A stretch of DNA of 64,000 nt, from contig NC_012865.1 of NCBI RefSeq assembly GCF_000026945.1, forward strand, positions 496,001 to 560,000, given 5' to 3'. The stretch comes from Candida dubliniensis CD36 (Eukaryota > Ascomycota > Pichiomycetes > Serinales > Debaryomycetaceae). Below, piece by piece: positions 31,259 to 39,707 of the stretch (position 1 is its first letter; the number at the start of each line of letters is the position of its first letter). The notes beneath the pieces were generated by a model. That model had not been told where the DNA came from. It searched no databases and saw only the letters and a list, made by a program, of their open reading frames with translations. The position numbers were made by a program, and so were the translations under genes.

Positions 31259-32368
31259 ATGACTACTGATTCAGTTCCAGATAAATTTCAAGGTTTTGCT
31301 TCTGATAAGAAAGAAAATTGGAACAAACCAAAATTAGTTTCTTATGATAGAAAACAAATCAATCCTCATGATGTTGTTCTTGAAAATGAAGTTTGTGGAT
31401 TATGTTATTCTGATATTCATACTTTACAATCCAATTGGGGTGGATATAATCGTGATGATTTAGTTGTTGGTCATGAAATTGTTGGTAAAGTCATTGCTAT
31501 TGGTGAAAAAGTCACTGAATTCAAAATTGGTCAACGTGTGGGTATTGGTGCTGCTTCATCTGCATGTCGTGAATGTAATAGATGTAAATCTAATAATGAA
31601 CAATATTGTCCTAAAGCTGCTTCTACTTATAACGGTATTGATGTTAGATCTAATAATTATGTCACTCAAGGTGGTTATTCATCTCATTCAATTGCTGATG
31701 AACAATTTGTTTTCCCAATTCCCGATGATTTGCCAAGTGCTTATGCTGCACCATTGATGTGTGCTGGTATCACAGTTTTTTCACCATTATTACGTAACTT
31801 GGGAAGTGATGCCAAAGGTAAAACTGTTGGTATTATTGGAATTGGTGGATTAGGTCATTTGGCTTTGCAATTGGCTAAAGCTTTAGGTGCCAAAGTTGTT
31901 GCCTTTTCAAGAACTTCAAGTAAAAAAGATCAAGCTTTGAAATTGGGTGCTGATGAATTTATTGCTACTAATGAAGAAAAAGATTGGTCAAGTAAATACC
32001 ATGATACTTTTGATTTCATCTTGAATTGTGCTTCTGGTGTTGATGGTTTGAATTTGCAAGATTATTTGAGTGTTTTGAAAGTCGATAAGAAATTCATTTC
32101 TGTTGGTTTACCACCAGCAACTGAACAATTTGGTGTTTCACCGTTCACTTTCTTGAAACATGGTGCCTCATTTGGTTCCTCTTTATTGGGATCCAAAGTT
32201 GAAGTATTAGAAATGTTGAAATTGGCTGCCAAACACAATGTGAAACCATGGATTGAAGAAATTCCAATCAGTGAAGAAAACTGTTCTAAAGCTTTAAACA
32301 GATGTCATGATGGTGATGTTAGATACAGATTTGTGTTTACTGAATTTGACAAAGCTTTTGCTAAGTAA
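31259..32368 (+). CDS. NADPH-dependent medium-chain alcohol dehydrogenase (Adh6/Adh7, cinnamyl type)
   Basis: A 369-aa zinc MDR enzyme of the cinnamyl alcohol dehydrogenase group. Catalytic zinc ligands are in VCGLCYSDIH (Cys) and GHEIVG (His-Glu). The structural zinc site is CRECNRCKSNNEQYC, four Cys with the usual spacing. The Rossmann motif is GIGGLGHLALQLAKALGAKV. The following VAFSRTSSKKDQA carries Ser/Arg/Lys where NADPH-specific members bind the 2'-phosphate. Expected role: reduction of aliphatic and aromatic aldehydes in the cytosol, aldehyde detoxification. I leave the symbol blank because paralog names differ between species. Three Yap1/Cap1-type sites upstream suggest oxidative-stress induction. 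Confidence 0.88.
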   Translation: MTTDSVPDKFQGFASDKKENWNKPKLVSYDRKQINPHDVVLENEVCGLCYSDIHTLQSNWGGYNRDDLVVGHEIVGKVIAIGEKVTEFKIGQRVGIGAASSACRECNRCKSNNEQYCPKAASTYNGIDVRSNNYVTQGGYSSHSIADEQFVFPIPDDLPSAYAAPLMCAGITVFSPLLRNLGSDAKGKTVGIIGIGGLGHLALQLAKALGAKVVAFSRTSSKKDQALKLGADEFIATNEEKDWSSKYHDTFDFILNCASGVDGLNLQDYLSVLKVDKKFISVGLPPATEQFGVSPFTFLKHGASFGSSLLGSKVEVLEMLKLAAKHNVKPWIEEIPISEENCSKALNRCHDGDVRYRFVFTEFDKAFAK

Positions 32369-32670
32369 GCAAGTATTTATTTATTTTTTTTTATAGACAT
32401 TTATAAATTTCAGACAATGAAAGGAATAAGAATAATAGAGTTATATTTATACAAAATATATTGTAACTACAGAGGTTGCAAAAAAAAAAAAAAAACATGC
32501 TAGAGAATCTACCAATATTTACAATAAATTATAGTAAGCAAAAAACGTGGTATTCTAAAATTATACAGATATAAAAGTCTGTGTGTATATATGCAGCAAT
32601 AGGCTATAGAAGAAGAACTGAAATTATCATATATCTTGTGAGAAAGACATAAACGAGGGTAACCAAATTT
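32369..32670. other. Convergent intergenic region ADH/ACM1-like
   Basis: 302 bases of 3' flank with an A16-type run near 32480-32495. No feature is recognised. Confidence 0.6.
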
Positions 32671-33411
32671 TTAATTTGATAAGATGGAGAATTTATTTTT
32701 TCTAATTAAATTCAATTTAGAATCATTTTTACCAACTGATAGTGATCTTGTATGTTTTCTAATTAAATGAGTTTTATTGATGTTGTTAGTTTTAGTGGCT
32801 AATGATGTAGAACGTTGTTTTTGTTTTTTGGATAAAAGCAATTCCATTTCATCTTCCATTTCTTCATCAATTTCATCAATACCGGATTTGACTAAATATT
32901 TGTCTCTAGATCTTCTTGATGGAGTCAAATAGCTTGGAATGTTCAGTTGTTTATGTAAAGATTTGAATTCATTATCAAAATTGATTGGTTGATATAATTC
33001 AGTCAATTGTATTGGTGTTGCGCCATTAGTTGAAATAAACCCTTTGAATTCATTAATGCTTAAATTACTTAATGGTTGACGATGATTGTGGAATCTTTTG
33101 TTTTCAACTTTTTTGGGTTGTAATATGTTTTCTTGGTCATTATGATTTAATTTATTTGAAGTGGGAGTACCAACAATATCAGTAGTAGAGTTTGATTTAT
33201 CTACTTTATCTTCCCATATAATGAATCCTAAAGTTTGTTTTTTAGGAGAAGGAGTTGTTGATGATCTATTGTAACCTGATTTAGATGGTGAAGGAGTCAA
33301 TCTTGAACTAGTATTGAATCTTTTGCCCAATGGTGAATTGTTGTTAGTGATGTTAGATGGTTTAGGAGACAAGATTGATCTTTTAACTGGGGATGTATGA
33401 TTTGAAGACAT
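32671..33411 (-). CDS. ACM1: Probable Acm1-type pseudosubstrate inhibitor of APC/C-Cdh1
   Basis: A 246-aa basic, largely disordered protein. From the ATG at 33411 (MSSNHTSPVK) the degron-like motifs run in the order known for S. cerevisiae Acm1: N-terminal CDK sites (S7-P-V-K, S15-P, S26-P, S41-P-S-K, S55-P-K-K), an ABBA-type motif FIIWED (63-68; Acm1 has FMLYEE at 61-66), QENI at 93-96 where Acm1 has its KEN box, then a D-box RQPL (111-114; Acm1 RIAL at 119-122). This last sits within LSNLSINEFKGFI, against Acm1 LKDLSVDEFKGYI. It is followed by IPSYLTPSR, against Acm1 LPSFITPPR. Acm1 residues are recalled from memory. Expected role: CDK-stabilised inhibitor that occupies the substrate site of Cdh1 from S phase to mitosis. 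The KEN Lys is replaced by Gln. An MCB box (ACGCGT) lies about 660 bases upstream. The frame upstream of 33411 lacks an ATG. Confidence 0.72.
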   Translation of the reverse strand: MSSNHTSPVKRSILSPKPSNITNNNSPLGKRFNTSSRLTPSPSKSGYNRSSTTPSPKKQTLGFIIWEDKVDKSNSTTDIVGTPTSNKLNHNDQENILQPKKVENKRFHNHRQPLSNLSINEFKGFISTNGATPIQLTELYQPINFDNEFKSLHKQLNIPSYLTPSRRSRDKYLVKSGIDEIDEEMEDEMELLLSKKQKQRSTSLATKTNNINKTHLIRKHTRSLSVGKNDSKLNLIRKNKFSILSN

Positions 33412-34068
33412 AGTAATTGTGGATGAATAATGTAAAATAATCAAATATATCAGATGGAGAAAAAAACAAACGAATGAATGAATGAATGAAATTAAAGAAC
33501 TACACCCAATCCAACCTTACTATTATTAAACAAACTAAAATACCTTTGTCAAAAAGTAATCAATAAATAATTAGGAAATACTAAAAAAATAGAATGGAAA
33601 AACCAGTTAGAAGACTTGATGATTTATATATATATATATTGTTATATGTGAAAACCTTTTTGTTGTGAAAGTATCACAAATGAATTTCAAAGGAGAAACG
33701 AAAGAAAGTAAGTGAAAAAAATTAAAAAGATAGATCGTGACTATAATAATATTTAACTTGAATAAGTCAATATCAATTAGGCATTATTACATTACATAAC
33801 TTCATATACATATACATATACATTATATATATATCAGAAGTTTTGGCGTGTTCCATTTTTTTAATGTATCAGTATAATTAATATTGTGATTATTTCAATG
33901 GCTTAATTTTTTTGTCTCTGTTTATTGTTTACTATGTTTACTTTGTTTATGGAGTTTAAAAACAAAACAAAACAAATAACGTTTTAACTGAAGAAAGGAA
34001 AGAAAAGAAAAAATTGCTCTAACAACTTTGCAACTAATTTGAAAAGCGCGACTTGTCAATTGTTTTTA

Positions 34069-34074
34069 ACGCGT
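34069..34074. promoter_or_regulatory. ACGCGT (MluI cell-cycle box)
   Basis: An exact MCB hexamer about 660 bases upstream of the ACM1-like ATG. MBF-type factors bind this at G1/S genes. The distance is large, so function is uncertain. Confidence 0.35.
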
Positions 34075-34250
34075 ACCCACAAAATATGAACTTATTTGAT
34101 GTTCCTTTCATTAAGTATATATACATATACACACACACTTTGTTCTTCTGATTATTCTCATTACATTAACTAGAATTAACCACAATTGTTAATAATATTC
34201 ATTGACCTGTAAATCTTTTTTTCTTTTAATTGGGGAGATTTAATTAACTT

Positions 34251-34269
34251 GACGTTCATTGGCAACGTC
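34251..34269. repeat. Inverted repeat GACGTT-N7-AACGTC
   Basis: Perfect 6-base arms around CATTGGC, which itself contains an inverted CCAAT box. A TATA-like GTATATAAG follows about 22 bases later. No ORF follows on the plus strand. Confidence 0.5.
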
Positions 34270-34789
34270 GCGGGAAAATAGCGTGGTACTGTATATAAGA
34301 AGATTGTGATTGAACGCAGCAGTTAGTTTAAGCAAATCAACCCAAAACTTACATGAAATAATAAAAAACACGTCCTCTTCTTTTTTTTACACCAAAAAAA
34401 ACCATTTTATCCCTTTGATTTTCCTTCTTTGTCATTTTACCCTTTCTGATTAAATCATTGATTGATTTAAATAGTCAGTTCATTCCTGTATTTCTATCAG
34501 TTTATTTTTCTCATAATCTTTTGCTTTCCTTCGTGTTTTTTGTTTTTCGTTTTTCGTTTTTCGTTTTCTTCGTTATCGTCAAATTTCAAGTTTTTCACAG
34601 GAGGTTCTGTTCTAATAGGCCTTGCAATTTATCTATACTAATAATAACTTCTGATGTTCTGTAAATACTTTGTTCTATTTCATGTTGAACCTACTACTAA
34701 ACAAGATATAGAAAGTTCTATTTGTGCCATTCAATGCTTTCGATTGATCCTCCCAGGAATCATAGCAACAATCACACTACAAATTCTAT

Positions 34790-35974
34790 CTATGGTTTAT
34801 ATAAATTGCTTGGGACAAATGGCAATTTCGTTATGACAGCATCTCTTAATTTATTTCTAATCTCAATTTTAACTTTATTTCCAATTTTATGTTTCTTATC
34901 AATGTAAGCTTGAGCAACATTCCCACTCAATGTAGGTGATGGAGATCCTGATGTCACATATCCAATCTCAACGGTTCCATCTTCATTAAATATCTTGTTC
35001 CCGTCTCTTGGTGATGGTCCTTTTGAAGTTAACCCAATTCTTCTATGAGTAAATGAAGATTTGTCTTTGATTTGCAGTAATATTTTACTAGCACCATTGA
35101 AATCATTATTTTCATCACGACGAGTCTTTGGTATTAACCAAGTCAATGATGCTTCAATTGGAGTTATTTCTTCAGTTAATTCGTGGCCATAAAGACACAT
35201 ACCAGCTTCTAATCTCAAAGAGTCTCTAGCTGCCAACCCAATTGGTTTGACCACATCAGGATATTCATTAATCAAAGTATAGAAGAAATCCAATGCTTGT
35301 TTTGATTCTTCTGGAGTAGTAGATGGGATTGATAATTCAAATCCATCTTCTCCAGTATAACCAGATCTAGCTAAATGAACTGTTGCCCCAATTGGTGATA
35401 ATTTCAAGAATTTGGTTTGACCAAAATAAATTTTAGACAAATCTTCATTGGTAAATTGTTGTAATATTTCTTGGGATTTAGGACCTTGAATAGCTAATAA
35501 TGTCCCTTCAAAAGTATTGTGATTGACACTATTGAATTGACTAGCCTCTTCTTTAATGAATTTGATATCTTTGTCACGACATCCAGCATTAGTCACCATA
35601 TAATAATCTTCTTCACCATGTTTGGTAATGATACAATCATCAATTACTCCACCATTATTATTTAACAAGACTGATAAGCTTGATGTGTTAACTGGCAATT
35701 TGTTTAAATCAATAGGAGTTATTTTTTGTAATAATTTTTGAGCATCTTTACCATTAATATTATGTTGTAACATGTGACTAACGTCAAATAAACCAACTTT
35801 TGATCTCACCCAATTATGAGATTCAATATGAGATTGACCTTTATACAATACTGGCATTTCAAAACCAGCGTATGGTACCATCTTACCACCTAATTCTATG
35901 TGGGCTTCATATAATGGAGTCTTCAATAAGTTGCTAGTTGATGAATACAATCTTTTGGAAGTAATTCTTAACAT
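34790..35974 (-). CDS. GCV1: Mitochondrial aminomethyltransferase, glycine cleavage T protein
   Basis: 394 aa, the T subunit of glycine decarboxylase. It releases ammonia from the aminomethyl-lipoyl H protein and passes the methylene group to tetrahydrofolate. It has a short mitochondrial presequence (MLRITSKRLYSS). Family blocks follow in order: TPLYEAHIELGGKMVPYAGFEMPV, VGLFDVSHM, GVIDDCIITKHGEEDYYMVTNA, ARSGYTGEDGFELSIP (folate site), KPIGLAARDSLRLEAGMCLYGHEL and VGYVTSGSPSPTLSGN-type end (GYVTSGSPSP). Length and motifs are complete. Confidence 0.95.
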   Translation of the reverse strand: MLRITSKRLYSSTSNLLKTPLYEAHIELGGKMVPYAGFEMPVLYKGQSHIESHNWVRSKVGLFDVSHMLQHNINGKDAQKLLQKITPIDLNKLPVNTSSLSVLLNNNGGVIDDCIITKHGEEDYYMVTNAGCRDKDIKFIKEEASQFNSVNHNTFEGTLLAIQGPKSQEILQQFTNEDLSKIYFGQTKFLKLSPIGATVHLARSGYTGEDGFELSIPSTTPEESKQALDFFYTLINEYPDVVKPIGLAARDSLRLEAGMCLYGHELTEEITPIEASLTWLIPKTRRDENNDFNGASKILLQIKDKSSFTHRRIGLTSKGPSPRDGNKIFNEDGTVEIGYVTSGSPSPTLSGNVAQAYIDKKHKIGNKVKIEIRNKLRDAVITKLPFVPSNLYKP

Positions 35975-36304
35975 TTTTTGCTAGTTTGACTTGTAAGATG
36001 AATTCAGATAGAATAAGGATAAATTGAAAAAAAAAAAGACAAAGAAACTTCAGACAAATAATAAATCAACTAAGGTATGAAAATAAATAGTGGTGATGAA
36101 TTATTGTTCATTATGGTGTGTATTTATGTAAATCTGATGTGGAGAGAAGGATCTGTTTATTTTTTTTTTTTTTGACTTCTTCTGAAAAAAAAAAAAAGCA
36201 TAAACTGTACGCACCAGAAGTCATAAATTCTCTGCACTTTTTTGACTTCTACTATTACAAAACTTTAAGCCCGATTCGCTTTCACAAAATATAGATGAAC
36301 TCTT
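35975..36304. other. GCV1 upstream region
   Basis: 330 bases with A and T tracts and two copies of a CAGAAGTCATAAA/TTGACTTCT-like stretch around 36170-36250. No gene is seen. Confidence 0.5.
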
Positions 36305-36766
36305 CTATAAATACATAATATCAGTTTGTGGCCAAATCATAACTCTTGTTGACTTTACAAAAGCCATTACAATTCCAAATATAACTAATCCATAAATTAT
36401 TATAGCAGTCAAAATATGACCTAAGCAACTATACATTTCAACTCTATTATTGTTATGATAATTGATGTAATGAGATGTTAATGGGACATTACTTTTCATT
36501 CTGATTTTGGATTTAAAAATTTGAAGGTATTCCGTGGTTGCTAATGGTTCATTGTTTATAAAATATAAACATTTGATGATTCTGAATAAGTTGATTAACC
36601 AAATGATTGGGATCAATATACCTAAAAATAAACCGCTCGATTGATTAGGACTCAAGCTTGACCAATAATCACAGGAATCACATTTACAAGCTTTCAAAGA
36701 GTCATAATTGTATTCATTTGGAGTTTCTAGTTGTTTAACCCGATTATCGACTTTTAATATTCTCAT
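36305..36766 (-). CDS. Small two-span membrane protein, unknown
   Basis: A 153-aa protein I do not recognise. After a charged N-terminus there is a Cys cluster CKCDSCDYW (about residues 27-35). The first membrane span is SGLFLGILIPIIWLINLF (about 44-61), then a basic loop of about 50 residues. The second span is HILTAIIIYGLVIFGIVMAFV (about 116-136). There is no signal peptide. The paired Cys before the first span could bind metal or form a disulphide. An intron in the leader is conceivable (TACTAAT followed about 25 bases later by CAG upstream of the ATG), but I found no convincing 5' site. Confidence 0.7.
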   Translation of the reverse strand: MRILKVDNRVKQLETPNEYNYDSLKACKCDSCDYWSSLSPNQSSGLFLGILIPIIWLINLFRIIKCLYFINNEPLATTEYLQIFKSKIRMKSNVPLTSHYINYHNNNRVEMYSCLGHILTAIIIYGLVIFGIVMAFVKSTRVMIWPQTDIMYL

Positions 36767-37807
36767 TTTGCTACTGGTTCTTACTTCTGGAGATTATTGA
36801 ATAGTAAAGTATTAGTATTTAAGATACATGAGAAGAACATTTTTAAATTTATTAAAATTATCTATTGGATTTAGGTGTTTATATAGATGGTTTAATGGAC
36901 ATTTATAACAAAATTCAGCTTCTACTGGTTTTATATTTGGATGTCCCAAATTGGGATGCGACAATGAACAATTTGAATTTTTTTTTTTTTGCAACACATT
37001 CTATGCAAATATTGGGGGAAATACCAAATATACAAACAACAACAATGATAAGAAGTGATTCAATTCAAACCAATATTTAAACCATCACTGTAGTTTATCT
37101 ACCCAGCTTGGTTACCACTATTGAAAAATATCAATATTGGTCTTACCAGAAGTGTAAGAGTTTTTACAACCTGACTTCTTACAAAATCAGTATTAATTTA
37201 CACAGACATAAAATAACCTTAGAGTGAGTTATTTAGAAGCTGGAGACACTATCTCTTTCTGATCCCTTCAGGTCTCTCTAATACTCAATAAACCTACTTG
37301 AACTTGAAATCTGGGGGTAACATCAAATTATACGAGATGAATTAAAAATCTATTGGTCTCGGAGTACGTGTAGTTTTACCAGAATTTCCTCATGTGGCAA
37401 CAAAAAAAAAAAACAACATAAAATTTCGGTTCCGAAATATGCTCAAAGAATCAACCAATTACAACATTTCCAAATAATGTTACGTAAGTATATGCAGGCT
37501 CAACAAATCAAGTGGAGGTTTATTACTAAGAGAAGTCGTGCAAATGTGAAATTCAGTCACATTTTTTCTCCTTTCCTCCTCCCCAATTGCTCCCACCGCT
37601 AAGAAGTATTTAAGCATTTTTTTTTTCTTCTTCTATTGAATTCCACGATATAAGTTGATTCATCGATACACTTTTCTAGCGTTTATTTATTTATTTATTT
37701 ATTTATTTTAGATTTTATCTATCAGTTTCTTTTCCTTTTCTTGTCTTCCATTATTACATATTCATTTCATTAATTAACTATAACATTACATCGATACAAT
37801 AGCAACC
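36767..37807. other. Divergent intergenic region upstream of ISA1
   Basis: About 1 kb without a gene I can support. Overlapping short frames on both strands at 36812-37080 are not called. It includes the perfect inverted repeat ATTTCGG-TT-CCGAAAT (37423-37438) and an ATTT tetramer tract (near 37684-37710). Confidence 0.55.
37423..37438. promoter_or_regulatory. Perfect 16-base palindrome with CGG-N2-CCG core
   Basis: Seven-base perfect arms (ATTTCGG/CCGAAAT) around TT, about 370 bases upstream of ISA1. Paired CGG triplets are the usual target of Zn2Cys6 dimers, a large family in Candida. The factor is unknown. Confidence 0.5.
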
Positions 37808-38605
37808 ATGATGATAGCAACAAGAAGACAAAGTTTACAATTAACGAAAAGATACATTTCAAATCATGCCACCAAAAACAAAAGATTTATACAAACCATC
37901 CCAATATCGACCAACACTGGCTCTAATTCATTCTTGTCAAAATTGCATCAATCTGAAGATAATGATGTACCAACTTCCAAATGGGCCAGACATACTTTAA
38001 GTTTCCCTAAAACCGAAACATCAAACACCACTCCACAACCACCAGTAAGAAAATCAAGAACATCACGTTTTGCCAATAAATCAACATCAACTAACGACAT
38101 CAAACAATTCAACTCCACAACTCCAACTTCACAATCAAATATAATTGAAATAACATCAGACCCTGAAATTCAAAAAGCATCAAATAAAATAACATCAACA
38201 TCTGCATCAGTGCCGACCGAAATAAAATCTGCGGCTACTCCATCAGTGACGCCTAAAAAGAAAAGAGTGTTGAGACCAAGAAAAGCTTTGATTACATTAA
38301 CTTCAAGTGCCGTACAACATCTCCAAGGATTATTAGATCAACCGGATCCAAAATTGATTCGTATAGGAGTGAGAAACAGAGGTTGCTCAGGATTGACTTA
38401 TAATCTTGAATATGTCGACAAACCAGGTAAATTTGATGAATTGGTGGAACAAGATGGGGTCAAGGTATTAATAGATTCAAAAGCATTATTTTCAATTGTT
38501 GGTTCTGAAATGGATTGGTTAGATGATAAATTAAGTTCGAGATTTATATTTAAAAATCCAAATTCAAAAGGAACTTGTGGATGTGGTGAATCATTCATGG
38601 TATAA
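37808..38605 (+). CDS. ISA1: Mitochondrial iron-sulfur assembly protein Isa1
   Basis: A 265-aa protein with a long Ser/Thr-rich mitochondrial N-terminus and a C-terminal HesB/IscA domain (about 158-265). The three ligand Cys are present: one in RNRGCSGLTYNLEY and two in the GTCGCGESF end. Isa1, with Isa2 and Iba57, makes 4Fe-4S clusters for aconitase-type and lipoate-synthase proteins in the matrix. The linker between presequence and domain is unusually long and low-complexity. Two ATGs stand in tandem (37808 and 37811); either gives the same presequence. Confidence 0.93.
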   Translation: MMIATRRQSLQLTKRYISNHATKNKRFIQTIPISTNTGSNSFLSKLHQSEDNDVPTSKWARHTLSFPKTETSNTTPQPPVRKSRTSRFANKSTSTNDIKQFNSTTPTSQSNIIEITSDPEIQKASNKITSTSASVPTEIKSAATPSVTPKKKRVLRPRKALITLTSSAVQHLQGLLDQPDPKLIRIGVRNRGCSGLTYNLEYVDKPGKFDELVEQDGVKVLIDSKALFSIVGSEMDWLDDKLSSRFIFKNPNSKGTCGCGESFMV

Positions 38606-38666
38606 CTCAATAATGATGATGATAGCTGAATAGAATTATATAATTTAATACAATGTTACCCTTTCT

Positions 38667-38681
38667 CCCCCCCCCCCCCCC
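38667..38681. repeat. C15 homopolymer
   Basis: Fifteen consecutive C, about 60 bases 3' of ISA1, in the short convergent gap before the next gene. Confidence 0.85.
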
Positions 38682-38895
38682 ACGAACATACATGATTACA
38701 AAGGATACTTAAGTGGTTAATTCGGTTTTGTAGATGTAAATCTTCTTGAAGTGCGAATATACTTTTGTCTATTCCTACACACGTACTTGTTTTCAGTATG
38801 GATTATTTCTTTTCACTCAATCAACAATACACACTTAGCTCCAGAGATACAGATACCATCTCATACTACACACACACAGGTGACTTGACCACAAT

Positions 38896-39339
38896 TCATT
38901 TGATTTTGCGGCACTCAAAATATGTGGCATTGATATCATCAGGCAAGGAACAGAAATACTCTTGCTTTTGCATGATTTTAAATAATTGAATTGAATTCAT
39001 TTTCAATTTCAAACACGTTTTCCCACTATCAGTTGTAGTACATATAATACTCTGTTTAGAATCTTTTTCTCCATCAATAACAAACATATTAGAAATTGGA
39101 TAACTTTCAACAAAATTCTCTACTGTCTTTTCAATTTCGTTCTTATCTTGAATATTATCAATTTCTTTCACTTTAACATCTTGATCATTGCCTGTTTGTG
39201 AGGACAATTGGTTTAATGTTGTGGCAATATCGGAATTATGGGGTAAATTTAATGATTGATGAGAACGTTGTTCAACTTGTTGTGAAGGCACAGCTGACAC
39301 AGAAGACTCCTTGTTGCTGCTAAATGAAAACCAACCCAT
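38896..39339 (-). CDS. Small protein of unknown function (147 aa)
   Basis: Not recognised. It begins MGWFSFSSN, with Gly at position 2, but the myristoylation context is not ideal. Residues about 10-75 are polar and disordered, Gln/Ser/Asp-rich. The C-terminal half looks folded (IEKTVENFVESYPISNMFVIDG; KLKMNSIQLFKIMQ) and holds four Cys (ICTTTDSGKTC and EYFCSLPDDINATYFEC). There are no membrane spans. The start is the first ATG. Codon use and composition look like those of its neighbours, so it is probably a real lineage-restricted gene. Confidence 0.65.
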   Translation of the reverse strand: MGWFSFSSNKESSVSAVPSQQVEQRSHQSLNLPHNSDIATTLNQLSSQTGNDQDVKVKEIDNIQDKNEIEKTVENFVESYPISNMFVIDGEKDSKQSIICTTTDSGKTCLKLKMNSIQLFKIMQKQEYFCSLPDDINATYFECRKIK

Positions 39340-39707
39340 TTGTTTGAATAGTGAAATAGTTATAGGGGATTAAGTTTGATTTTGATTGCTAGAATTTACC
39401 AGAAAATATCAGAGAGAAAATAATAAGTTGGAAAAAAAGGAAAAACAGAAAAATGCCAAAAGTTTCAATTTTTTTGTACCACTTTTCATGCACAATTTCA
39501 TGCACTCCTGCACATATAATATTTTAGCCGCCACACATGGGTCTCTTTTGGCCAATAAAATTTAACTAGAATTCGCGGTGGACGAAGTATAAACAAACAA
39601 AAAAAAATCAACAAAATTTTTTCCCTCTACCCACCACTCTTTTTCCTAAACCTTCATTCAACAATCTTCTATTAGGCTATACAAAGAGATGATTAACCCT
39701 ATTTATA
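39340..39707. other. Intergenic region before the transposase relic
   Basis: 368 bases. They contain repeated TGCAC motifs (39488-39515) and the candidate left inverted terminal repeat of the relic near 39509-39540. A TATAAAC-like stretch and A runs follow. Confidence 0.5.
39509..39540. repeat. Candidate left terminal inverted repeat of the relic
   Basis: The segment GCACATATAATATTTTAGCC followed by GCCACACATGG resembles the reverse complement of 41004-41030 (GTGCATATTATAACCCGCC followed by GTGCATGA). They share a CATAT..TAT..CCGCC..CATG framework with small gaps. It is imperfect and AT-rich, so chance is possible. Confidence 0.3.

Larger units (their letters stand above)
33412..34789. other. 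Intergenic region between the ACM1-like gene and GCV1
   Basis: 1.4 kb without a supportable gene; both neighbours are on the minus strand. It contains a GAAT tract next to ACM1, an ACGCGT box (34069-34074), a GACGTT...AACGTC inverted repeat (34251-34269), a GTATATAAG TATA-like sequence near 34291-34299, and TTTTTCG repeats near 34545-34570. The short plus-strand frames at 34458-34907 lack family resemblance, and two of them run into the antisense of GCV1. Confidence 0.6.

Noticed and set aside
36812..37080. Overlapping frames of 61 and 71 codons on opposite strands, one with CYKCP
   Set aside because: No family resemblance, short, and no splice site linking either to the neighbouring gene.
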